12,730 nucleotides of DNA from Synergistaceae bacterium. Its GTDB lineage: Bacteria > Synergistota > Synergistia > Synergistales > Synergistaceae. Made by a program: the position numbers and the translations under genes. The notes under the pieces are model-generated. The model was not told where the DNA came from, did not search any database, and saw nothing but the letters and a program-made list of their open reading frames with translations. The stretch covers positions 4,339-17,068 of the forward strand of contig JAUNSQ010000017.1 of the NCBI GenBank assembly GCA_030539135.1, read 5' to 3'. This document shows, piece after piece, positions 6,643 to 12,730 of this stretch. Position 1 is the first letter of the stretch, and the number at the start of each line of letters is the position of its first letter.

Positions 6643-7305
6643 CTACGATATCAATTTGAACTTGTTCCTCTCAAACCTCAGTATCCCCTCGTCCCTGAGC
6701 TTGCACAGCTCGTTGGACATCGCGCTCCTGTCCACCGAAAGATAGTCGGCCAACTGCTGGCGGTTGAACGGTATCTCAAACAACGGCCTATGGCTCTTTG
6801 CGGCCTCGGCTGAAAGGTATGAGAGCAATTTCTGGCGCGTCGTTCTCTGCGTGACGTGCATGAGCTTCGCGTTCAGCATCAGGTTCTTCTTCGCGACAAC
6901 GGCGAGCAGGTTGCGTATCAGCCGCGCGTGGAACTCACATGAAGAGGCGCATCTGTGCATCACGCGGTACGCGTCAAGGAACAATATCTTCGTCGACTCC
7001 GTCGTCACGACGCTGACGGCGAGCGCGGAATCCCTTACGCATGCGTACGACTCGCCGAATATATCGCCAGGCGTGACCTTCGCCATGATATTCCTGTTTC
7101 CCCAGAAATCCTCCTGCACCACATGGACGCACCCCGAAAGCACTAGCCCAATCGAAGTCAAGCTGTCTCCGACATGCAGAACATACTGATTTTTCTTGTA
7201 GTCAGACACCGCTGGGGACAGGCAGCCCTCTATGCTGGTTATGTCGTTTTCCGCTATACGGCTGAATAATTCCGAGCTCTCAATGACTGATAAGTAATTT
7301 TCCAT
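6643..7305 (-). CDS. Crp/Fnr-family regulator, HcpR-like
   Basis: A 220-residue transcription factor with an effector-binding beta-roll domain (about 10-130; LHVGDSL, LSGCVHVV, PGDIFGES) and a Crp-type winged helix-turn-helix (about 152-218), whose helices are NRQQLADYLSVDRSAMSNEL then CKLRDEGILRF. It lacks the N-terminal Cys cluster of Fnr, so it is not an iron-sulfur oxygen sensor of that type; a Cys-x3-Cys pair sits at 119/123. Some HcpR proteins of other phyla bind haem and respond to nitric oxide, but that cannot be read here. It is divergent from the ferredoxin-hcp pair, the usual HcpR arrangement. AAGGAG (7313-7318) precedes the ATG by seven bases. The name HcpR is inferred from context. 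Confidence 0.92.
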   Translation of the reverse strand: MENYLSVIESSELFSRIAENDITSIEGCLSPAVSDYKKNQYVLHVGDSLTSIGLVLSGCVHVVQEDFWGNRNIMAKVTPGDIFGESYACVRDSALAVSVVTTESTKILFLDAYRVMHRCASSCEFHARLIRNLLAVVAKKNLMLNAKLMHVTQRTTRQKLLSYLSAEAAKSHRPLFEIPFNRQQLADYLSVDRSAMSNELCKLRDEGILRFERNKFKLIS

Positions 7306-7317
7306 ATTCCCACTCCT

Positions 7318-7333
7318 TGTTGTAAAAACAACA
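7318..7333. promoter_or_regulatory. FNR-type dyad, candidate HcpR operator
   Basis: TGTTGT-AAAA-ACAACA is a perfect 6-4-6 inverted repeat in the divergent hcpR-ferredoxin region, with the half-site spacing usual for Crp/Fnr proteins. Its centre (7325.5) lies at about -41.5 of the predicted ferredoxin-hcp start near 7367. The same dyad falls at about +9 to +24 of the predicted regulator transcript, which would allow activation of one promoter and a block of the other. Confidence 0.6.
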
Positions 7334-7347
7334 GATTTGCAGTTTCC

Positions 7348-7376
7348 CTTATATTACAATCGCCGCGTAAGGTCAA
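7348..7376 (-). promoter_or_regulatory. Sigma-70 promoter of the hcpR-like gene
   Basis: Read on the minus strand, TTGACC (7376-7371), a 17-base spacer and TATAAG (7353-7348) form a good promoter. The predicted start is near 7341, 36 bases upstream of the ATG, with the dyad inside the leader. Confidence 0.65.
7355..7360 (+). promoter_or_regulatory. -10 box (TACAAT) of the ferredoxin-hcp operon
   Basis: TACAAT lies 54 bases before the ATG at 7414. The -35 position (about 7332-7337, CAGATT) does not resemble consensus, as expected for a promoter that needs an activator; the FNR-type dyad sits over that position. The box lies within the spacer of the opposing regulator promoter, so polymerases at the two would compete. 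Confidence 0.5.
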
Positions 7377-7413
7377 GATATAAAGACAAATCTCGATGCG
7401 GGAGGCGCGTAAT

Positions 7414-8118
7414 ATGCTAAGGACAATAATCAAGATAGACGAGGAAAAATGCAACGGATGCGGGGCCTGTGCGGCCGCGTGTCACGAGGGCGCGATAGGG
7501 ATGGTAAACGGAAAAGCAAAGCTGCTCCGCGACGATTACTGTGACGGACTTGGCAACTGCCTTCCCGTCTGCCCCACGGGGGCGATAACTTTTGAGGAGC
7601 GCGAAGCCGCTCCATACAACGAGGAGGCGGTCAAAATGAGCAAAGAAGAGCCGAAACTTCCATGCGGATGCCCCGGCATGCAATCGAAGGTCATAAACCA
7701 CGCGGAAGACGCATGTTCCTGTGAAGACGGCGGCACGCGCCACACGGCAAGCAGGCTGTCGCAGTGGCCGGTGCAAATCAAGCTGGTCCCCGTAAACGCG
7801 CCGTATTTCAATAACGCGAACCTGCTTGTCGCGGCGGACTGCACGGCATACGCATACGGCGATTTCCATGAGCGATTCATCAAGAACAGGGTCACGCTGA
7901 TAGGGTGCCCAAAGCTCGACGAAGGCGATTACTCGGAGAAACTCACGGAGATAATCAAACACAACGACATCAAGAGCCTCACCGTGGCGCGTATGGAGGT
8001 CCCTTGCTGCGGCGGCATAGAGAACGCCGCTGTTACGGCGCTCAAGAACAGCGGGAAGTTCATTCCCTGGAGAGTCATAACGATCTCCTCGGACGGCAGA
8101 ATAGTTGACGAGAAATAG
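7414..8118 (+). CDS. Ferredoxin-like 4Fe-4S protein with Cys-rich C-terminal domain, partner of Hcp (FrdX-like)
   Basis: A 234-residue cytoplasmic iron-sulfur protein, probably the electron donor to Hcp. Residues 13-23 are a canonical CxxCxxCxxxC motif. The second motif, CDGLGNCLPVCP (43-54), keeps three Cys (43, 49, 53) but has Leu46 where the middle one would be, so the second cluster may be three-iron or absent. The C-terminal part has CGCPG (84-88), a CSC (101-103), LLVAADCTAYAYGDFHE (137-153), IGCPKLDE (163-170) and VPCCGG (196-201), a domain common in hcp operons but without an assigned function. The ATG at 7414 is used because GGGAGG (7400-7405) is eight bases upstream; an ATG at 7396 lies before that site. 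The gap to hcp is 17 bases. Confidence 0.9.
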   Translation: MLRTIIKIDEEKCNGCGACAAACHEGAIGMVNGKAKLLRDDYCDGLGNCLPVCPTGAITFEEREAAPYNEEAVKMSKEEPKLPCGCPGMQSKVINHAEDACSCEDGGTRHTASRLSQWPVQIKLVPVNAPYFNNANLLVAADCTAYAYGDFHERFIKNRVTLIGCPKLDEGDYSEKLTEIIKHNDIKSLTVARMEVPCCGGIENAAVTALKNSGKFIPWRVITISSDGRIVDEK

Positions 8119-8135
8119 AGAGGGAGGTTTTTAAC

Positions 8136-9710
8136 ATGGCAAACGAAATGTTCTGTTTTCAGTGCGAACAAACAGCGGGCGGACACGGATGTATGGGAAT
8201 GGCAGGCGTCTGCGGGAAAAAATCGACAGTCGCGCATTGTCAGGACGAGCTCACAGGAGCTTTGATCGGGCTGGCGGCCGCAGCTGAGAAGCGCAGGCCG
8301 TCTCGCGACACGGACCTTCTTATGATGGAGGGGCTTTTCACGACCGTGACGAACGTAAATTTCAACGACGAGACGATAAGAAAGCTTACCGAACGCGTGC
8401 GCGAGGCGAAGAGGTCGCTCTGCTGCTGCGGGTGCGGTTCAGATACGGACTTTGATATCACAAAAGTATGGAATGGAGACGAGGACATCCGCTCGCTAAA
8501 GTCGCTCATCCTCTTCGGACTGCGCGGCATGGCGGCATACGCATACCACGCGGCCGTGCTCGGCTACAGGGACGACGAGGTAAGCTCGTTCTTCTACAAG
8601 GGACTGCGCGCCGTAGCCTCGGACATGGGCGCGGACGGGCTGCTCCCAGTCGTCCTTGAGGTCGGCAGGGTTAACCTGAAATGTATGGAGATGCTCGACA
8701 GGGCGAACACCGAAACATACGGCGTACCTGTCCCGACGACAGTGCCGCTCACTGTCGAGAAAGGCCCGTTCATCGTCGTCACAGGGCACGATCTGCACGA
8801 CCTCCAGCGTCTCCTCGAACAGACGATAAACAGCGGCGTGAACATCTATACGCATGGAGAGATGCTTCCCGCCCACGCATACCATGAACTGAAAAAATAT
8901 CCGCACCTCAAGGGCAACTTCGGGACAGCGTGGCAGAACCAACAGAGGGAGTTCGACAATATCCCCGCGCCGATACTCTTCACAACAAACTGCCTGATGC
9001 CGCCAAAGGCAAGTTACGCGGACAGAGTATTCACGACCGCCATGGTCTCTTACCCTGAGATCGCGCACATCGGCGAGATGAAAGACTTCACGCCCGTCAT
9101 CGAAAAAGCCATCGAGCTCGGCGGCTATGATAAAGACATGGAGTTCACAGGCATCAACGGAGGCAAAACGGTAACGACGGGCTTCGGCCACGGGACCGTG
9201 CTCTCCGTCGCTGACAAGGTCGTCGAGGCTGTGAAGTCCGGCGCGGTAAAATACTTCTTCCTCGTTGGAGGGTGCGACGGAGCCAAGCCCGGCCGCAACT
9301 ACTACACGGAGTTCGTGAAGCGGACTCCCGCAGATTCGATAGTCCTGACTCTCGCCTGCGGCAAGTACCGCTTTAACGACATCGACCTCGGCACAGTCGC
9401 GGGGCTTCCGAGGATCATGGACATGGGACAGTGCAACGACGCCTACAGCGCGATAAAGGTAGCGGGCGCTCTCGCCGAAGCGTTCGGATGCGGGCTCAAC
9501 GACCTGCCTCTGACGCTAGTGCTCTCATGGTACGAGCAGAAGGCCGTCTGCATCCTGCTGACGCTGCTCCACCTCGGCATGAAGAACATATACCTTGGCC
9601 CGTCGCTCCCAGCGTTCGTCTCGCCAAACGTGCTGAACATCCTCGTGGAGAATTACAACATCACGCCAATCAGCACGCCCGAGGCGGACCTTAAAAAGAT
9701 ACTCGGATGA
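8136..9710 (+). CDS. hcp: Hybrid-cluster protein Hcp (hydroxylamine reductase / NO-detoxifying)
   Basis: Hcp carries an iron-sulfur cluster and a hybrid Fe-S-O cluster. It reduces hydroxylamine in vitro and acts against nitric oxide or in S-nitrosylation in other bacteria. All parts are present in 524 residues. The N-terminal cluster ligands are Cys7, Cys10, Cys19 and Cys26 (Cys-x2-Cys-x8-Cys-x6-Cys, the pattern of strict anaerobes rather than the enteric type). Likely hybrid-cluster ligands are His218, Glu242, Cys286, Cys380, Cys408, Cys433, Glu467 and Lys469, in the conserved contexts GHDLHDL, HGEML, TTNCLMPP, GGCDGAKPGR, LACGKYRFN, GQCNDAYSA and SWYEQKA. GGGAGG precedes the ATG by eight bases. 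Length is close to the 553-residue Desulfovibrio type. It is co-transcribed with the ferredoxin gene and ends at a strong terminator. Confidence 0.98.
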   Translation: MANEMFCFQCEQTAGGHGCMGMAGVCGKKSTVAHCQDELTGALIGLAAAAEKRRPSRDTDLLMMEGLFTTVTNVNFNDETIRKLTERVREAKRSLCCCGCGSDTDFDITKVWNGDEDIRSLKSLILFGLRGMAAYAYHAAVLGYRDDEVSSFFYKGLRAVASDMGADGLLPVVLEVGRVNLKCMEMLDRANTETYGVPVPTTVPLTVEKGPFIVVTGHDLHDLQRLLEQTINSGVNIYTHGEMLPAHAYHELKKYPHLKGNFGTAWQNQQREFDNIPAPILFTTNCLMPPKASYADRVFTTAMVSYPEIAHIGEMKDFTPVIEKAIELGGYDKDMEFTGINGGKTVTTGFGHGTVLSVADKVVEAVKSGAVKYFFLVGGCDGAKPGRNYYTEFVKRTPADSIVLTLACGKYRFNDIDLGTVAGLPRIMDMGQCNDAYSAIKVAGALAEAFGCGLNDLPLTLVLSWYEQKAVCILLTLLHLGMKNIYLGPSLPAFVSPNVLNILVENYNITPISTPEADLKKILG

Positions 9711-9733
9711 CCGAAGATAAATAGTTGGGCACG

Positions 9734-9763
9734 AAAAGAGCGGCCCTAATGGCCGCTCTTTTT
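9734..9763. terminator. Bidirectional terminator between hcp and the acetyltransferase gene
   Basis: A perfect 12-bp stem (9734-9745 with 9751-9762) with a CTAAT loop ends in TTTTT on the plus strand and TTTT on the minus strand. It serves both convergent genes. Confidence 0.93.
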
Positions 9764-9777
9764 AGTTATATCAAGAA

Positions 9778-10221
9778 TTATCGTACTCTCTTGAGATAAA
9801 CCATGTCGACCAACTGTACCCCGTCTTCATACATAAGATGGTCATAGTTATCAACAAAAAAGTTCTTCACTCTGTGCGACTCAGCGAAGCCGCAACTATG
9901 ATAAAAAGAAAGGGCCGACGGACAGTCGCCCGTTCCGACAAACAGCGCCTTACAGTCGGAGTAATGAGAGAAGATATATTCTATCAAGCGTTTCCCATAA
10001 CCTTTTCGTTGACAGTCAGGCGGCACGGCAATATTTTTAAGTTCATAGACCCCGTCGTCGGCCTCCTTGGTGATAACGCACTCGGCTTTTACTCCGTGTT
10101 CGTCCAAAACAAACATGTCGCCTCTTTCAAGGTACTTATCGACCATGTCCTCCTGCTCGTCGGCCAACAACAGCAGGTCAATGTATTCTTTTTTGTCCCC
10201 GATTACTTTTCTTATGGTCAT
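9778..10221 (-). CDS. GNAT-family N-acetyltransferase, YvbK-like
   Basis: A 147-residue acetyl-CoA-dependent acetyltransferase. The CoA-binding motif A is LKNIAVPPDCQRKGYGKRLIEY, seen here with Q71-R-K-G-Y-G-K77, and the motif B end is FYHSCGF (106-112). The start MTIRKV, the LLLLADEQEDMV segment and the ending FFVDNYDHLMYEDGVQL resemble Bacillus YvbK, whose substrate is not established. The start is the first ATG; no strong ribosome site precedes it. It lies 77 bases downstream of the glycerate kinase gene with no terminator between, so the two may be co-transcribed. Family is sure; substrate is not. Confidence 0.9.
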   Translation of the reverse strand: MTIRKVIGDKKEYIDLLLLADEQEDMVDKYLERGDMFVLDEHGVKAECVITKEADDGVYELKNIAVPPDCQRKGYGKRLIEYIFSHYSDCKALFVGTGDCPSALSFYHSCGFAESHRVKNFFVDNYDHLMYEDGVQLVDMVYLKRVR

Positions 10222-10230
10222 AAATTTCTA

Positions 10231-10280
10231 CTGCATATCTGTAGTTCTCTTTGACTTACATAACATACGCCAATATGCAG
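10231..10280. repeat. 8-bp inverted repeat in the glycerate kinase-acetyltransferase gap
   Basis: CTGCATAT (10231-10238) and ATATGCAG (10273-10280) are perfectly complementary across 34 bases. One arm ends 10 bases before the acetyltransferase ATG, where its RNA stem would touch the ribosome-binding region. No T-run follows. It may be chance. Confidence 0.25.
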
Positions 10281-10298
10281 GCTCATTTTTACCAACGC

Positions 10299-11531
10299 TT
10301 AACGCTTTATGAGCAGAACTGTGAGGTCGTTGACATTCGTGCCTGTCGCGCCGGTCTTGATAAGACCTCCGCACTTCTCCAGCGCGTGATAGGCGTCGTT
10401 GTCGGCTAGGACAGCCGCGATGTCTACGCCCTGCTCCGCGAGACACAGCTTAGTCTTGTCGTCGCAGTAACCGCCCGCCGCGTCGGTCGGGCCGTCGGTC
10501 CCGTCGGAGCCGATGGAGAACACCGCCGTCTCGCGCAGGCCGTAGATACCAGCCGCCGCCGCGAGAGCTATCTCTTGGTTGCGGCCTCCCTTGCCCTTGC
10601 CCGTGAGCTGGACGACCGTCTCTCCTCCCGCTATGTACGCGAGCGGCTTGTCCGTGTCCTGATGGTCCTTCGCTATCGAGGCTAGGAAGCTGCCAACGTC
10701 GCACGCCGTGCAGCACAGACTTGCCGTGAGGGTTATCGGCGTGTAGCCGAGCTTTATACATTCGGCCTCCGCCGCTTTGCATAGCTGCCTTACGCTGCCC
10801 GTGATCTGCGTCTCGACGTTGTCAAGGCTCTTCGGCGTCTCCTTTTGCAGAAGGGCTTCTATCTCGGGCGTTACCCTAAGGTTATATTTTTTGACGATCT
10901 CGACGGCTCTCTCACACGTAGAGGCGTCGGGATATGCCGGGCCGGACGCTATCATGTCCAGCGGGTCTCCGATGATGTCGCTCAGGACGACGGAGAAAAC
11001 TTTAGCTGGGGAGCATATCTGCGCGAAACGCCCTCCCTTGACGGCAGACAGGCGCTTGCGGACCGTGTTTATCTCAACAATATCCGCGCCCGACGCGAGC
11101 ATCTGCTTCGTCAGAGATTCGAGGTCGCTGCCGCTTATAAGCGGCTTCTCAAACAACGCGGAGCCTCCGCCCGAGAGCAGGAAGAGCACCGTGTCGTCAG
11201 CCGTAAGGTCCTCGACCGCCGCTATCGCCTTTTCCGTCGCGGAGAAGCTGTTGCCGTCCGGCACGGGATGCCCCGCTTCAAACACCTTGACGCGCGGCAG
11301 GTCACCCTTCGCGTGGTCGTATTTTGTTATCACAACGCCGTCGGATATCCTGTCGCCGAGCACGTCGCATGCGGTCTTCGCCATCTGCCACGCGGCCTTG
11401 CCTGCGGCCACTAGCACCAGTCGTCCTGGACCGAACTTCGCTCCAGCAAGAGCCTTCTGCACCGCCGTATCCGGCAGGGCGGCCTTCAGCGCGGCCTGCA
11501 TGATTTGGTTTGCGTCTTCACGTAAAGTCAA
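10299..11531 (-). CDS. Glycerate 2-kinase, class II (DUF4147-MOFRL)
   Basis: This enzyme phosphorylates D-glycerate with ATP to 2-phosphoglycerate, feeding serine or sugar-acid breakdown into glycolysis. The 410-residue product has normal length and both domains: the DUF4147 part with AAGKAAW (42-48, probable catalytic Lys45), LLSGGGSALFEKP (118-130), NTVRKRLSAVKGGR (155-168) and LSDIIGDPLDMIASGP (183-198), and the MOFRL part with AGGETVVQLTGKGKGGRNQE (301-320), GSDGTDGPTDAAGG (341-354) and TGATGTNVNDL (393-403). The start is a TTG, chosen because AAGGAGG (11546-11540) lies eight bases upstream; the next ATG would remove ten conserved-looking residues. No hydroxypyruvate reductase or other pathway gene is visible beside it. 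Confidence 0.95.
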   Translation of the reverse strand: MTLREDANQIMQAALKAALPDTAVQKALAGAKFGPGRLVLVAAGKAAWQMAKTACDVLGDRISDGVVITKYDHAKGDLPRVKVFEAGHPVPDGNSFSATEKAIAAVEDLTADDTVLFLLSGGGSALFEKPLISGSDLESLTKQMLASGADIVEINTVRKRLSAVKGGRFAQICSPAKVFSVVLSDIIGDPLDMIASGPAYPDASTCERAVEIVKKYNLRVTPEIEALLQKETPKSLDNVETQITGSVRQLCKAAEAECIKLGYTPITLTASLCCTACDVGSFLASIAKDHQDTDKPLAYIAGGETVVQLTGKGKGGRNQEIALAAAAGIYGLRETAVFSIGSDGTDGPTDAAGGYCDDKTKLCLAEQGVDIAAVLADNDAYHALEKCGGLIKTGATGTNVNDLTVLLIKR

Positions 11532-11546
11532 TTCAATAACCTCCTT

Positions 11547-12127
11547 AAATATACGAATACAAACTCGTTAACGTTATCATTAAATCACTTTTTCAAATAT
11601 TCCACAATTGGACGTTTCAACAGCCGCTCGCAGGTTAACGCGGGGAGATTTTGGGATGAGAGGCACAAGAATCGATATCATTTCCGTCTGCCCGTAGTAG
11701 TTCTTCTCTATTGTCTCCCTTGAATAAACATGTCGAGGGCAAGGCGGCTTTAAGGTTTTGCCTTTGGTCGTCTCGCCGTAGTGGTTCCATACGGCGCAAG
11801 GCGGCTTTATGGTTTTAAATTCAAGGTCAACGACACTCTGGCCCGCATTAAAACTAGCGGGCAGACAGGAAGGGGCCAGCCGTTGCGGTGAGACGAAAAA
11901 TTCCGCCGCGGCATGACGGACAAAGGTCAAGACCACAGGCGCCCCCCACGAACCAAATCCGGGCTTAGACACTCACGCTCACTATTTACAACAACCACAA
12001 AATCGGCGTTTTGAAGTGCGAGTAACGAAGCAACCCGCTGCGAGACAAGCGGAGGCGTATTTGTTCATACGTCGAGCATTGGCTCACAGCGGGTTGTAAA
12101 GTTAATTGCGCTTATAAACGCCGATTT
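11547..12127. other. 580-bp region with no convincing gene
   Basis: The longest frame, 11972 to 11580 on the minus strand (130 codons), opens with a GTG lacking a ribosome site, and its product (rich in Pro, Cys and His, with a repeated K-T-[IL]-K-P-P-C) matches no family I know. Its C-terminal third reads more protein-like, so an old gene remnant is possible. The region otherwise contains a 21-bp direct repeat, a small GC hairpin (GCCCGC 11841-11846 with GCGGGC 11857-11862), a 16-mer shared with the sequence after ffh, and the 130-bp inverted-repeat element. It looks like repeat-derived intergenic DNA. Confidence 0.5.
11739..11816. repeat. Direct repeat of 21 bp, two copies
   Basis: GCAAGGCGGCTTTA(A/T)GGTTTT-type copies lie at 11739-11759 and 11796-11816, differing at one base, with 36 bases between. 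The repeat is not palindromic. Only two copies and no cas gene are present, so this is not a CRISPR array. Confidence 0.8.
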
Positions 12128-12128
12128 T
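11999..12128. repeat. 130-bp element with 42-bp imperfect inverted repeats (MITE-like or structured RNA)
   Basis: The arms 11999-12040 and 12087-12128 align without gaps in opposite orientation, 33 of 42 positions identical. Both ends of each arm are perfectly kept: AAAATCGGCGTTT at the outside and CAACCCGCTG at the inside. At least two of the nine mismatches become G-U pairs in RNA. The 46-base centre holds a 7-bp hairpin (GGCGTAT, loop TTGTTC, ATACGTC) and a 4-bp one (GAGC/GCTC). The right arm touches the stop codon of the exported-protein gene at 12128. Read from the minus strand, the element ends in TTTTGT, so it could also stop that gene's transcript. No obvious target duplication flanks it. 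Confidence 0.75.
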
Positions 12129-12574
12129 TATAGTTTGACGTCGATAATAGCCGTAACCCCTACGCCCTTGACGCGCTTGAACTGTTTTATCGGGTTCTCC
12201 GAGTCTATCGGTATCAGGGCTTTCGCGCGAATGCTCTTGAACTCGCCTTCGATCTGGCCGACGGCCTTCGTCCTGTCGAGCGCGGATTTCGTCTCCGCCC
12301 CGACCTGAGCCGCGCCTATGCGCGTCCCTGAACCTATCGAGAGGATGGGTACGACCTTCGTATATCCGTCGTACTTGACGCCTTTGTTGAATGTTATCGT
12401 GTTGATGAAGCTGTTGAGCTGCGGAGCGATGGCTTTGACCGCCGCGCCGCCGACCACGGTAACGGCCGCGCCTTTGAGCACGTCGCCTAGGTCGAGGGCG
12501 GACGCCATTGGTATAGCCGTGAAGAGAGCGACGCATATCAGAAGCGTGGAAATTATTTTTCTCATATCTTTCAT
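12128..12574 (-). CDS. Small exported protein of unknown function
   Basis: A 148-residue protein with a clear cleavable signal: MKDMRK, a hydrophobic core ISTLLICVALFTAIPM and the cleavage site ASA before LDLGD (about residue 26). The mature part has a small-residue-rich helix (GAAVTVVGGAAVKAIA), then NTITFNKGVKYDGYTKVVPI, IGSGTRIGAAQVGAE, an Ala/Lys segment and the C-terminus GVGVTAIIDVKL. I recall similar exported proteins in other diderm anaerobes but can give no function. The frame can open at a GTG (12601), but the ATG at 12574 gives the proper signal peptide; a second ATG three codons later is also possible. The ribosome site is weak (GGTTGGTG). Its stop codon abuts the 130-bp inverted-repeat element. 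Confidence 0.75.
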   Translation of the reverse strand: MKDMRKIISTLLICVALFTAIPMASALDLGDVLKGAAVTVVGGAAVKAIAPQLNSFINTITFNKGVKYDGYTKVVPILSIGSGTRIGAAQVGAETKSALDRTKAVGQIEGEFKSIRAKALIPIDSENPIKQFKRVKGVGVTAIIDVKL

Positions 12575-12667
12575 ATCGAACGCACCAACCTTTCTGCGCA
12601 CAATGATATGCCGAAAAATTTTAAGCGCACCGTTGTTTTTGACGATTTCACGGAAGCCACTTTAGCT

Positions 12668-12689
12668 TACGTAAATATTTTTTTACATA
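12668..12689. promoter_or_regulatory. AT-rich dyad upstream of the exported-protein gene
   Basis: TACGTAAA (12668-12675) and TTTACATA (12682-12689) form an inverted repeat with one mismatch and a 6-base spacer, about 95 bases before the ATG at 12574. It could be an operator, or simply AT-rich promoter DNA. Confidence 0.3.
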
Positions 12690-12711
12690 TACTCTATGAT
12701 TTTTTTATCGA

Positions 12712-12728
12712 TAGGTATAAAATACCTA
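12712..12728. promoter_or_regulatory. Perfect 7-bp-arm palindrome at the window edge
   Basis: TAGGTAT-AAA-ATACCTA is an exact dyad, containing TATAAA. It lies in the upstream region of the exported-protein gene and possibly of another gene beyond the window, so it may be an operator or a promoter element. Confidence 0.35.
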
Positions 12729-12730
12729 AA

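Noticed and set aside
8496..9191. 231-codon minus-strand ORF inside hcp
   Set aside because: Shadow of hcp, which is complete with all cluster ligands.
10845..11414. 189-codon plus-strand ORF
   Set aside because: A second shadow frame across the glycerate kinase gene, without start signals.
10777..11571. 264-codon plus-strand ORF
   Set aside because: It is antisense to the glycerate kinase, whose motifs are all intact; the product is rich in Ser/Arg/Pro and matches nothing, as expected of a shadow frame in GC-rich DNA.
11739..11816. Mini CRISPR array
   Set aside because: Only two repeat copies, 21 bp, not palindromic, with no cas genes nearby.
11580..11972. 130-codon minus-strand ORF as a gene
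   Set aside because: GTG start without a ribosome site, odd composition, contains a direct repeat and a hairpin; kept only as a possible remnant in the description of the region.

Overview
The window is 12.7 kb of bacterial chromosome, GC-rich by eye, with good Shine-Dalgarno sites and many AUA (Ile) and AGG (Arg) codons in its housekeeping genes. It contains a TrmD carrying a second SPOUT domain, exported proteins of diderm type, and the oxygen-sensitive hybrid-cluster protein with its ferredoxin partner. Together these suggest an anaerobic diderm, most likely a Synergistota member of the Cloacibacillus/Synergistes kind. That placement is inference from gene content and style; no rRNA is present to test it.

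Layout. (1) 2-1096: the 3' two thirds of an acyl-CoA synthetase, cut by the window edge. (2) 1109-1905: a GC-rich hairpin, a promoter, a small exported LolA/DUF4412-like protein and its terminator. (3) 1941-6634: a translation and protein-targeting operon, ylxM-ffh-rpsP-khpA-rimM-trmD-rplS. It starts at a perfect-consensus sigma-70 promoter overlapped by a perfect 20-bp dyad and ends at a strong terminator. (4) 6643-9763: an HcpR-like Crp/Fnr regulator divergent from a ferredoxin-like gene and hcp. The 110-bp divergent region holds an FNR-type dyad whose centre falls at about -41.5 of the predicted ferredoxin-hcp promoter and just downstream of the regulator's own predicted start. This suggests activation of hcp with autorepression, a nitrosative-stress module. 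(5) 9778-11546: a YvbK-like acetyltransferase and a class II glycerate 2-kinase (TTG start), both on the minus strand. (6) 11547-12127: about 580 bp without a convincing gene, holding a 21-bp direct repeat, small hairpins, a 16-mer also found after ffh, and a 130-bp element with 42-bp ungapped imperfect inverted repeats. (7) 12128-12574: a small exported protein of unknown function on the minus strand, with AT-rich upstream DNA carrying two dyads.

Most genes are conserved housekeeping or stress genes. The points most worth following are the TrmD-SPOUT fusion, the inferred HcpR switch, the FrdX-like protein with an altered second cluster motif, the dyad on the ylxM-ffh promoter, and the 130-bp inverted-repeat element. 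I see no phage, CRISPR array, transposase, tRNA or rRNA, and no clear sign of a wholly new multi-gene system.
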